Notes under the pieces: model-generated | What the model saw: the letters and a program-made list of their open reading frames with translations, nothing else | What the model was told of the DNA's origin: nothing | The model's database searches: none | Translations under genes and position numbers: made by a program | Shown here: piece after piece, positions 5,660 through 12,771 of the stretch | Layout of the letters: every line of letters starts with the position of its first letter | How positions within the stretch are numbered: position 1 is the stretch's first letter | Source of the DNA: a virus | Reading direction: 5' to 3' (one strand) | IMG/VR virus record: IMGVR_UViG_3300018412_000048 | Location: 1 to 24,308 of that record | Length of the DNA stretch: 24,308 bases

Positions 5660-6172
5660 ATGATTAAGCACACAGTAAAAGCAAACTCAAACAAAACAGT
5701 AGAAATAAACGGTGATGTTCACGTTCTAGCTTATACGTTCGATACGTTTACAAATAACGGTAAATTAAGCAAGTCTGATAAAAACTTCTACTTAATTGAA
5801 CAAATGCCTGAATTAAAAGAACGTGCTGAAAGCGAAATCGCTAGATACATTGAATTGATGGAACAAACAAAAGAAGATATAAAACGCGCATTAGAGTTGA
5901 AAGAAATCATCAACCAAGCAAATTTTGAAGGTGAATTAGTCGTAATCAAGCATAGAGTTTCTAAATCTGCTTGGTACGACGGAAGCGGCGTTGGTAATAT
6001 GCGTAGTCGTTATAACACGTGTGTTCCGAAAAGTGTTGAACAAGAAGCATTAGAATTACAAGCAATCAGAAAAAAACATCAAGGCAATGATCTATTCGAC
6101 TTTGTCAAAACGGCTTATATCACGATTGAAAAACGTGAAGCGGATCATGATAATTTCAAGGAGATTTTATAA
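5660..6172 (+). CDS. Protein of unknown function, first gene of the attP-side unit
   Basis: A 170-residue soluble protein with no signal peptide or membrane span. Residues about 5-45 look like beta strands (TVKANSNKTVEINGDVHVLAYTF); residues 50-97 are helical and charged; then a strand (GELVVIKHRVSK) and a Tyr/Gly/Arg-rich segment (AWYDGSGVGNMRSRYNTC) before a helical tail. I do not recognise the family. It is the first gene after the dyad-covered promoter, with GGGGCGG before ATG 5660, and is followed one base later by an HTH gene. Position between attP and the lysis genes, pointing against the late operon, is typical of lysogenic-conversion or toxin/defence genes in phages of Gram-positives. 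Function cannot be assigned. Confidence 0.8.
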   Translation: MIKHTVKANSNKTVEINGDVHVLAYTFDTFTNNGKLSKSDKNFYLIEQMPELKERAESEIARYIELMEQTKEDIKRALELKEIINQANFEGELVVIKHRVSKSAWYDGSGVGNMRSRYNTCVPKSVEQEALELQAIRKKHQGNDLFDFVKTAYITIEKREADHDNFKEIL

Positions 6173-6173
6173 G

Positions 6174-6611
6174 ATGATTATAGACATCGAAAAAATTAAA
6201 AAAGCAATATTTGAAGGCACTCGAACAGAAGCGTCAGCAAGAACAGGGTTAAGCCTCCGCACGATTGACGGCTATCGTTCAAAAGAAAGTAGCAAAAGTT
6301 ATCGAGATTGGCAAGGCATATCGCTAAAAACAGCGTTAGAAATAATGAAAAAATTGGAGGAAAATGAAATGTTAAAAGAAGAATTACAAGAAGTGTTAGA
6401 TTTTATTGAACAAGATTTTGGAGTATTGCTGAACGATAGCAAAATAAATGATTCGCAAGTTGCTGAATTTGAAGGGAACGGCAAAGTTAAATTTGAATGT
6501 TATTACGATAAAGATAAGTATGCGATTGTTTCGAAAGATGAAATTGAACTAGATGGATTTAAAGACCACTATCAAACTGGTGATTTTGAAGTATATTATT
6601 TTGGAGCATAA
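6174..6611 (+). CDS. Putative HTH regulator, second gene of the attP-side unit
   Basis: A 145-residue protein. The frame is open upstream to 6087, but ATG 6174 has AAGGAG nine bases before it and sits one base after the preceding stop, so I start there. Residues about 11-33 (FEGTRTEASARTGLSLRTID, then GYR) read as a helix-turn-helix, followed by RDWQGISLKTALEIMKKLEE, a pattern seen in small phage and plasmid regulators or antitoxins. The remaining acidic half (DFIEQDFGVLLND... to VYYFGA) has strands and no known motif. It may bind the dyad at 5599-5616 and autoregulate the unit, perhaps with the first gene as partner or toxin; this is inference. A terminator follows. Confidence 0.75.
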   Translation: MIIDIEKIKKAIFEGTRTEASARTGLSLRTIDGYRSKESSKSYRDWQGISLKTALEIMKKLEENEMLKEELQEVLDFIEQDFGVLLNDSKINDSQVAEFEGNGKVKFECYYDKDKYAIVSKDEIELDGFKDHYQTGDFEVYYFGA

Positions 6612-6616
6612 CGCAA

Positions 6617-6650
6617 AAAAGCCCCGACTCAATTAAGAGACGAGGCTTTT
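6617..6650. terminator. Bidirectional terminator between convergent units
   Basis: AAAAGCC (6617-6623) pairs with GGCTTTT (6644-6650), extended by CG pairs across a C-A mismatch; the loop is about 14 bases. Runs of A on the left and T on the right give U tracts on both strands. It separates the plus-strand pair from the endolysin gene and ends both transcripts. Confidence 0.85.
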
Positions 6651-6652
6651 GT

Positions 6653-7486
6653 TTATTTAAACATTTTATTAACTAAGTTTTGGATAACTACTGGATCATA
6701 TCCAGCAGCCTTTAATTTATTGATACGAATTTGACCATTTCCCCATCCACCAAAGCCCAAAGCAATTTCCTTGGCCACTTCTTGATTTGTTTTTTTAGGC
6801 TTAGGTTTGCTAGTATTTCCTAGCAGTTTTTTATTAACATCGGCTTGTACCTTTTTAGCGTCATAACCAGCTTTCGTTAAGCGATTAATGCGGTCTTGTC
6901 CACTACCCCATTTGCCTGCGATAACTTCGTCACGGATAGCGGTTGCGGATAATAACTTGGGTTTCGTTTTCGCTACTGGTTTCGCTGTCGGTTTAGCTGT
7001 CGCTCCGCCGAATTTCAACACTTGCTCAACAATGTATTTTTTTAAGGCGCTGTTTGACTTGCCGTGCAATTCCAAACTACGACGTGGGCAACTTGTCGCT
7101 GATAACTCTTTGTGTAGTGGGAAATTATCAACAGTAATTGCAATGCCGTATTTTTTACATAAATCATAAGCTAGTTTAAACGCTCGTTGTTCGTTCGCTT
7201 TAAACGTCGCTTCATTGCCTTTTGATTGACAAATCTCGATACCGATGTAATCACGATTACCGACTGTATTCCCACAATGCCAAGCACAATTTTCGTCTTT
7301 TTCCGCTTGATAAGTTCCATCATCTGCAACGTAGTAGTGTGCGTATCCAACTTCTGGATTGTGTGTTTCTAACCAACGCTTATAAAAAGCGCTATTGGCA
7401 TTCTGACTTCCTTCATCGTTGTGGAGTACGATTTTCTTTGGTGCATATCCTCTTTTTCCTGCGATACCACTGTATTTTACTACCAT
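6653..7486 (-). CDS. Endolysin: N-acetylmuramoyl-L-alanine amidase with two CW_7 repeats
   Basis: A 277-residue cell-wall hydrolase that cuts the amide bond between muramic acid and the stem peptide at lysis. Residues about 12-145 are the Amidase_2 (PGRP-like) domain with zinc ligands His22 (VLHNDEG), His125 (PLHKEL) and Cys133 (TSCP); Glu84 is in the IGIEIC strand. A Lys/Pro/Ala linker (KPTAKPVAKTKPK) leads to two CW_7 wall-binding repeats at about 179-220 and 235-276, each with the GKWG(S/N)GQ.RI..L..AGYD pattern (second: GGWGNGQIRI). No signal peptide, so export needs the holin encoded just upstream. The ATG has GGAGGATT upstream. It is the last gene of the late operon. Confidence 0.95.
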   Translation of the reverse strand: MVVKYSGIAGKRGYAPKKIVLHNDEGSQNANSAFYKRWLETHNPEVGYAHYYVADDGTYQAEKDENCAWHCGNTVGNRDYIGIEICQSKGNEATFKANEQRAFKLAYDLCKKYGIAITVDNFPLHKELSATSCPRRSLELHGKSNSALKKYIVEQVLKFGGATAKPTAKPVAKTKPKLLSATAIRDEVIAGKWGSGQDRINRLTKAGYDAKKVQADVNKKLLGNTSKPKPKKTNQEVAKEIALGFGGWGNGQIRINKLKAAGYDPVVIQNLVNKMFK

Positions 7487-7488
7487 GC

Positions 7489-7770
7489 TTAATCCTCCCC
7501 CTCTTTATCCAAGCCCAAAACCCTCGTAAATGCTTGATGTAAGCCTGTTGACGCTAATCCACTAACTGCGCCATAGATAACTGATTCGATGCTCAATCCG
7601 CTTGTAGCAACGCCTAAGATAGCGCCTAACAATGTTACGACTAACGGAATATAAGCATTCGCTACCTTATCTAAATAAGGCGTGTGCTTGATGACGTAGC
7701 CAATCACAAGACAAGCTAGTACGATAATCGGCACGATAAAATCTTGTGTGTTTGTTAAGATATTTTCCAT
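7489..7770 (-). CDS. Holin, phage_holin_5 (A118 Hol118) type
   Basis: A 93-residue membrane protein. Residues about 10-28 (DFIVPIIVLACLVIGYVI) and 39-58 (AYIPLVVTLLGAILGVATSG) are membrane spans, followed by a third hydrophobic region with AVSGLASTGLHQAF, the motif typical of A118-like holins (Hol118 family). The C-terminus is charged. It would form membrane holes that release the amidase at a set time. It ends two bases before the endolysin start and has AAAGGAG upstream. A terminator hairpin lies in the 5' leader (7793-7820), so expression may depend on read-through. Confidence 0.88.
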   Translation of the reverse strand: MENILTNTQDFIVPIIVLACLVIGYVIKHTPYLDKVANAYIPLVVTLLGAILGVATSGLSIESVIYGAVSGLASTGLHQAFTRVLGLDKEGED

Positions 7771-7792
7771 TTCAATTCACTCCTTTTATATT

Positions 7793-7820
7793 AAAAAAAG
7801 AGCTAGCGATTGCTAACTCT
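7793..7820 (-). terminator. Minus-strand terminator just before the holin gene
   Basis: On the minus strand AGAG-T-TAGC, loop AATC, GCTA-G-CTCT is followed by seven U's (7799-7793). Stem positions 7799-7802/7817-7820 and 7804-7807/7812-7815 pair, with one mismatch. It overlaps the stop of the upstream gene and would reduce transcription into holin and endolysin. Confidence 0.65.
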
Positions 7821-8069
7821 CTCTTTTCTCCAATCCTCTAAAACTGATATGCGTGTGTCGTGCTTATCTAAACGATTGTCTGTATTATCCACCCGTTCGT
7901 GTAATCTCACGCGATCAGCTTTAGATTCTGTTAAACTCTCGCTTAATCGCGTGATTTCGAATTTTAATTTTAACAGCGTCTCGTTTAGTGTTTGCGACAT
8001 TTTGTACAGCCCACTAAAAATGCCGATTGTAAAGGCGATTAGAAACCACCACTCTTTGATTAAGTGCAT
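7803..8069 (-). CDS. Membrane-anchored coiled-coil lysis-cassette protein, XhlA-like
   Basis: An 88-residue protein. Residues about 6-24 (EWWFLIAFTIGIFSGLY) form one membrane span at the N-terminus, and the rest is a heptad-patterned coiled coil (LNETLLKLKFEITRLSESLT and following) ending in LEDWRKER. The shape and place upstream of the holin resemble hemolysin XhlA-type proteins that assist holins in Bacillus phages; there the membrane span is usually C-terminal, so here the topology differs. It has an AGGAGGG ribosome site. Role in lysis is inferred from place and shape. Confidence 0.6.
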   Translation of the reverse strand: MHLIKEWWFLIAFTIGIFSGLYKMSQTLNETLLKLKFEITRLSESLTESKADRVRLHERVDNTDNRLDKHDTRISVLEDWRKERVSNR

Positions 8070-8118
8070 AAGCTACCCTCCTGTTGAAATATATTTAATT
8101 TTCATTTACCGCGCGGTT

Positions 8119-8382
8119 CTACATTGAAAGCTCGTCATATTTATTTAATTCTCTTTCTTCGATATAGATTTCTGTGGATACATTTGAGTTATATTTTCCT
8201 TGTGTTCTTGACCAAAATAAAACCTTCTGTTCCTTTATATTTCCTGATTCTTTTTCTTCATCAAAATTCATCCCTGTAAGATTATTTATGAAAGCAACTG
8301 CTTCTTCTCTTTTTTTAGAAATGAATATCACATCGTAATTATCAAAACATTCTCTTTCCCATATTAAAAATACCTTTTCCAT
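8119..8382 (-). CDS. Hypothetical protein, 87 aa
   Basis: The protein begins MEKVFLIWERECFDNYDVIF and has alternating strands and a helix (KKREEAVAFINNLTG), with many charged residues and no membrane span or signal. AAGGAG lies eight bases before the ATG, which supports expression. It lies between the acyltransferase and the lysis cassette, in a visibly AT-rich stretch. Short phage proteins with the start 'KVFLIWE...' and a strand-helix pattern are common near lysis genes, but I cannot name a family. It could belong with the acyltransferase as an accessory insert. Confidence 0.65.
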   Translation of the reverse strand: MEKVFLIWERECFDNYDVIFISKKREEAVAFINNLTGMNFDEEKESGNIKEQKVLFWSRTQGKYNSNVSTEIYIEERELNKYDELSM

Positions 8383-8423
8383 CTATTTTCACTCCTTATC
8401 GCACAGTATGATTCTATGCTACC

Positions 8424-9412
8424 TTAGTAACTTTTTTTCTTGCTGAGAACTTTATTTACAAAAATATCGCTCTCGAAAAAGACAAGTCCCATCGATATAC
8501 ACACAATCACATTTATTAAAGCATCCATTATTTCCGTAAGCTCAGGAACAAATCCTATGACAATCCAAAAATAAAACATTTGCGCTAAAAAGATATGATA
8601 GGATGCCCGCCCTATTTTTAAAATCAACTTAGTAATAAGGTTTTCACCTTTTACATGTAATGTTTTTAAGCCGATCATCACCAGAACTAATGTATAAAAG
8701 TAAGAAGGAGCATGTTGACTTTGCCAGTAGTCTTCCATTATGAAATTCCCTTCATAATAATTAACTCCCGTAATATATATTAGGCTACAAACGGATAGCA
8801 TTCCAATTAAAAAAGCATTTGGTTTCTTTTTGTATTTTGCAAGCCATACACCTAAAGTTAATGCAAAAACATACCTAATAATTAAAAATCGATAAACACT
8901 TTCAGTCATGTTGATTCTTAATGCCAGTAATTCTAATGTTAGACTTACAATAAACAGTACAACAGCACCTGTTATTGGTTTTTTCCTACATAGCATGTAT
9001 ATGATTGGCAATATTAACGTTGCTTGAAAAATTATAGGTATGAAATAACTTCCCGGACCCCAACCTCCTGAAACCAAAGAGTAGCCTAATTCTGTTACGC
9101 TCAATCTTCCTATAAGCACCAGTTGAATAGCAACTTGTGCTATCCAAATGATGAGAAAAGGATATAGGAGCTTTCCGAATTTTTTAGACAACTCCGGAAG
9201 ACTGTAAAACTCTCCTATTGATTTCATTTTTTTCTCTTGAATGAATTGGCTGTATTGTATCCGGCCAATAACATGAAGACAGGGACAGTCTGCCAAATAT
9301 GGTATGGTGCTCCAATATTAAACAAAGTATCCGCTGTAAGACTATGAAGCAGTATTACGGAAATGATTGCCATTGCTTTAATAAAATCTATACTATGATT
9401 ACGCTGGTTCAC
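8424..9412 (-). CDS. Acyltransferase_3 family membrane protein, split at an A7 tract
   Basis: This is an O-acyltransferase (OafA/WecH type) expected to acetylate a surface sugar. The first frame (GTG 9412 to TGA 9224, 62 residues) has the family start: IDFIKAMAIISVILLHS with the conserved His, then PVFMLLAGYN. It stops just after A7. The rest (from 9227 down to 8424, 267 residues) is in the -1 frame and holds about eight membrane spans. Joined at the A7 tract (9233-9227) it gives 329 residues, a normal family length. The zero-frame reads A-AAA-AAA-TGA, a -1 slippery heptamer before the stop; one extra A would also restore the frame. So it is either broken, phase-variable, made by slippage, or a sequencing error. 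A separate promoter lies at 9448-9476. Confidence 0.8.
9227..9233 (-). other. A7 tract at the acyltransferase frame break
   Basis: Seven A's on the minus strand, read as A-AAA-AAA followed by TGA in frame one. A -1 slip of the ribosome, RNA-polymerase slippage adding one A, or replication slippage to A8 would each join the two halves of the acyltransferase. Confidence 0.6.
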
Positions 9413-9447
9413 TCATGATCATCCAATCTATTTTACAATTTAAGATA

Positions 9448-9476
9448 ATCATATAGGAACTACGCAGCTATGGCAA
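9448..9476 (-). promoter_or_regulatory. Promoter of the acyltransferase gene
   Basis: On the minus strand TTGCCA (9476-9471) and TATGAT (9453-9448) are 17 bases apart; each box matches consensus at five of six positions. It lies in the gap after the receptor-binding protein gene and some 35 bases before the GTG start. It would let the gene be expressed in lysogens without the late operon. Confidence 0.6.
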
Positions 9477-9488
9477 TCAACTATTTTT

Positions 9489-11192
9489 TTATGACCCGAA
9501 AGCAGATATTTTTAAAACATATCCAGTATTTAGATTAATGTTAGTCGTACCTGCATTATATAAACTAACGCTTATATCTTCTATGTTAAGCATATAGCTG
9601 GAAACCAAAATATTATCTAATACAGGAGTATTTCCATTTGGTGTAAATAAATATGTCGCCAATCCATAAGGTCGAACATTGAAAGGTTTGTGAAGTTTTA
9701 ACCTTATATTTTTTATTCCACCAACAGCTAACACCTCATTGCTCAGTCGATAATCTTGCCATACGATATTAAACGGTTTACCAACTTCAAGGAACCCACT
9801 ATTCTCATTTATAAAATTAGGAATATGTTCATGTGATAGTTGCGACAGTTGATTAACTTCAGATACAAGTAACCGATAGACTCGTATATTGGTTGTTGCG
9901 AGGTCGTGATAAATCAAATGAATAGTTCCGTTTAATATGGCAACATCCGAGTAGTATGCATCGTAATGTGATGATTTTTCTATTCTAATATTTTGGGATG
10001 CAATGTCACCATTCGCCAAAATAACCATATCTAAACTGGCATCCACAGTGTTTTTATACGTTAGAATCATTTTGTTTTCATTCAACAGTTTTAGTGCGGG
10101 CGCATGTCCATATAAAGGTAATTCGCGTATATTATTCCACTTATTCCCATCGTCACTATCACCAATAGCCATGTAATTTTGATAGTCTGTGTGTGGCAAC
10201 ACACCCTCTTTGTATATTTGTTGTCTACCTACGAAGTAGATTTTTTTGTCTTTCGGATTATAACAAAGCGATACCTCATTTAATTTCCAATCAGGTGATA
10301 TCTCTTCTCCTAGAACCCAACTGTTCCCATTATCGGAGCTCTTTACAATATACCCAACACCATTCTCACTGTAATTAGCTGAATAAATTACGCCGTCTTT
10401 AATTGTCATATTCCCACGAGCCGCACCGTTTACGCCTGTTAATCTTGGCATCTCGATTTCATCAGACCATGTTGCTCCATTATATATCCTAATCTTAACC
10501 CTAGTCGTTCCCCATTGAGATGTTGAATCAAAATACCTTAATATTAAATTCCCATTCGGCGCCACAATTAAAGCAGGGTCGCGTAAATCTTTATTTGTAT
10601 CGAAAATAGTGACATACGTCCAACTGATTCCGTCTGTGCTTTTTCGTAAGACGATATTCCCATCGAAACTTCCACCGTGGTCAGAAGCAACTCTGATTGC
10701 GCACCATAATTCATTATTGTAAGTGACAACTGTTGGAAAGTAAGTTTTTGCTCCAATTCCACCCGTCATAACGAGAGTTGAGGGAGGAATGGTTAGAGGT
10801 GATGTTAGTCTACTTTCCTCATTAACCGAATTGATATTGTTGTGAGTAAAACCATCTACAGATTTTTGTGCATCTGATAATGTGTTTACTTGTCTCTTTT
10901 CGGCTTTATAGGCCAACTGCGCGGTAACTTGTGCGTGATCTTCGTCTAATCTTGTCTTTAAATTACTCTTTCCATTTCGTGCCAAAATAATCTCTGGCGC
11001 ACTTATCACGTCTTTGCCTGTGGTTTCGTCAAGGACTGATTGGAATTGTTCTTCGACGGTGGCTTGTCTAATCCCTGTTTTGGAAATTCCTTCTGCGATA
11101 TCTTCACGCATTTTCGCCATATAAGGTTCATTTTCAATGCTTTGCTTTATTCCTTCAATTCGTTTTTTGTATTCGCTTGTTGATTCTGTCAA
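9489..11192 (-). CDS. Receptor-binding tail protein with sialidase-like propeller
   Basis: A 567-residue tail-tip protein. Residues 1-130 are a helical/collar region that should attach to the tail tip. Residues about 145-435 look like a six-bladed sialidase propeller: YFPTVVTYNNELWCAIR, then SDHGG (Asp171), Asp-box motifs at 185-191 (degenerate), 285-292 (SSDNGNSW, perfect) and 345-352 (DSDDGNKW), a LNEVSLCY strand with Glu306 and later Arg323, and YYSDVAILNG with Tyr413/414. The first triad arginine appears replaced by Phe152 and the third is not clear, so it may bind glycans without cutting sialic acid. The C-terminal part (about 450-567) is strand-rich. The start is TTG 11192 with CAGGAG upstream. 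It follows Tal, as receptor-binding genes do. Confidence 0.75.
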   Translation of the reverse strand: MTESTSEYKKRIEGIKQSIENEPYMAKMREDIAEGISKTGIRQATVEEQFQSVLDETTGKDVISAPEIILARNGKSNLKTRLDEDHAQVTAQLAYKAEKRQVNTLSDAQKSVDGFTHNNINSVNEESRLTSPLTIPPSTLVMTGGIGAKTYFPTVVTYNNELWCAIRVASDHGGSFDGNIVLRKSTDGISWTYVTIFDTNKDLRDPALIVAPNGNLILRYFDSTSQWGTTRVKIRIYNGATWSDEIEMPRLTGVNGAARGNMTIKDGVIYSANYSENGVGYIVKSSDNGNSWVLGEEISPDWKLNEVSLCYNPKDKKIYFVGRQQIYKEGVLPHTDYQNYMAIGDSDDGNKWNNIRELPLYGHAPALKLLNENKMILTYKNTVDASLDMVILANGDIASQNIRIEKSSHYDAYYSDVAILNGTIHLIYHDLATTNIRVYRLLVSEVNQLSQLSHEHIPNFINENSGFLEVGKPFNIVWQDYRLSNEVLAVGGIKNIRLKLHKPFNVRPYGLATYLFTPNGNTPVLDNILVSSYMLNIEDISVSLYNAGTTNINLNTGYVLKISAFGS

Positions 11193-11198
11193 TTTTCA

Positions 11199-12770
11199 TC
11201 ACTCCTGTGGTTGCATATTTTCAACGACTTCTTTTAATGCTAAAAAGTCCAACATGAATTGGTCTAAATCGATACTAGTGTTTGCCGTGATTCGGTTTAA
11301 TTTCTGTTTATCCTTTTTGGCCAATAACCCATCAACAGTACCAGTTGCAAGTTGGATTCCATCTAATTTTGTTTTGTCAATCGAGGACATCAAGCCATCT
11401 TTTGTTTGTGTCGCTGGTGTGTAATTCGGAATATTACCGATAGCGATATTTAACTGATCCACAACATCGTTTAAATCTGCGATAGCTTCGACTAATCCCG
11501 GAATATCCGACTCGTTAATTTCTGTATTAATATCGGCAACGCTTTGTGACACGTTATCTATCTGAGTTTTTAAAGCGCCAATCGTTTGAATTTGATTGGA
11601 CACCGACTTTTCTAAATCCTCGTATCGGCTCATTCCTTTATTCAATTCGTTTTGATATTGGGTTAACGTCTTAAATTTATCGCCAAAATTCGCTTTGACA
11701 TCAAGTGGATTGACGATATTAATTTCTTTCTGGATAACTTGCAGTGTTTCGTTGATTCCAAAAATTGGATTATAAACGTTGTACTTATCGCCACGATTGA
11801 CACTTTCGGGATCTAAGTTATTTAAGCTCAAATCTAAAAAGGTTAAATCGAAACTATTGCGTGCGGTTTTTTGAGCGGTTAAATATTGTTGCCCACGTGT
11901 TTTTAAAATATTGGGTTGATTGACATCATTAAAGACAACCGACTTTTCAACAATCCCAAATTCTGCAATCAATCTAGTATCGTCAAGATAATCTAGATTG
12001 TTGTTAACAGATTTGATGTTAACTCTTGCTTTGCTTGCATCGGTGGCCGTTTCGTCCTCACTTTGAATTTCAGCACCTAATGGCACCAATCTTGTGACAA
12101 CTTCGGTTGGGTCAATCTCTCTTGACATATCTTTTAAATTTCGTCTCAATTTAATTTCAGTAGCGGACGTTTTGCCAATCTCAGCTAAGTAATCGAGGTA
12201 TAAGCCGTCTGATTCCCGTCTCACGACCAGGTAACCACCCAATCGATTTAACAACTTATCTTTGATGGTGTCATAGGTATTTTCATATCCCAGATAGCGA
12301 TAAACGTTATCCGTTGAGTTCGTGACCGTCACTTGTCCAAGTTTAAACCGCTTGTGAGACTCGACTTGTGCATTGTGATTGTTTAAAATCACTTGCAAAA
12401 ATTGGGCAATTGTCATATTGCGATATTCGCCATGACGTTGAGACGAGTCCAAAAGATAAGCTAAGACAGATTCGCAATCGTATTGCATTGCGAAATTCCC
12501 ACCGCTTGACATACTTTGCTTTGGTTTTAAAATACGGCCATCAAACTCAACGATTCCCGTTTTAACGTTTACTACTTTGATAAGCGTGGTTAACGGTTTA
12601 ATGACACCCCACCCAGCATTACGTAGATTGATTTCAAAACTCATGGAGTCAATCCCGTCAATGACTTGCTTAATACTTCCAGCCGATAACTTTTGTCCAC
12701 TGACGTAAGGTGAATGAATCACTGTGCCGTTAACATCATTTATTCCGTTGTGGATTATCACGCGATACAT
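11199..12770 (-). CDS. Tal-like tail tip protein (prophage tail/endopeptidase family)
   Basis: A 523-residue protein. Residues about 1-375 have the gp27-like hub fold of siphophage tail-associated proteins (DGIDSMSFEINLRN, IVEFDGRILK, YDTIKDKLLNRLGGYLVVRR, YLTAQKTARNSFDLTFLDLS). Residues about 390-440 form a coiled coil (YEDLEKSVSNQIQTIGALKT). The C-terminus has the tail-tip repeat TKDGLMSSIDKTKLDGI. No obvious catalytic peptidase motif is visible, so 'endopeptidase' is the family name only. It forms the distal hub to which Dit and the receptor-binding protein attach. It begins two bases from Dit's stop and ends six before the receptor-binding gene. Confidence 0.8.
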   Translation of the reverse strand: MYRVIIHNGINDVNGTVIHSPYVSGQKLSAGSIKQVIDGIDSMSFEINLRNAGWGVIKPLTTLIKVVNVKTGIVEFDGRILKPKQSMSSGGNFAMQYDCESVLAYLLDSSQRHGEYRNMTIAQFLQVILNNHNAQVESHKRFKLGQVTVTNSTDNVYRYLGYENTYDTIKDKLLNRLGGYLVVRRESDGLYLDYLAEIGKTSATEIKLRRNLKDMSREIDPTEVVTRLVPLGAEIQSEDETATDASKARVNIKSVNNNLDYLDDTRLIAEFGIVEKSVVFNDVNQPNILKTRGQQYLTAQKTARNSFDLTFLDLSLNNLDPESVNRGDKYNVYNPIFGINETLQVIQKEINIVNPLDVKANFGDKFKTLTQYQNELNKGMSRYEDLEKSVSNQIQTIGALKTQIDNVSQSVADINTEINESDIPGLVEAIADLNDVVDQLNIAIGNIPNYTPATQTKDGLMSSIDKTKLDGIQLATGTVDGLLAKKDKQKLNRITANTSIDLDQFMLDFLALKEVVENMQPQE

Positions 12771-12771
12771 A

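Noticed and set aside
5660-6611. Chromosomal host genes marking a prophage end
   Set aside because: They lie within 45 bases of the phage endolysin end and behind the attP core, with a shared terminator; a real host boundary would be at the core itself, and int lies directly across it. Tandem prophages remain an alternative.
9224-9296. Two independent genes at 8424-9296 and 9224-9412
   Set aside because: The two frames carry the first part and the rest of a single acyltransferase, and the extra N-terminal residues of the downstream frame (from 9296) lack any family similarity and a ribosome site.
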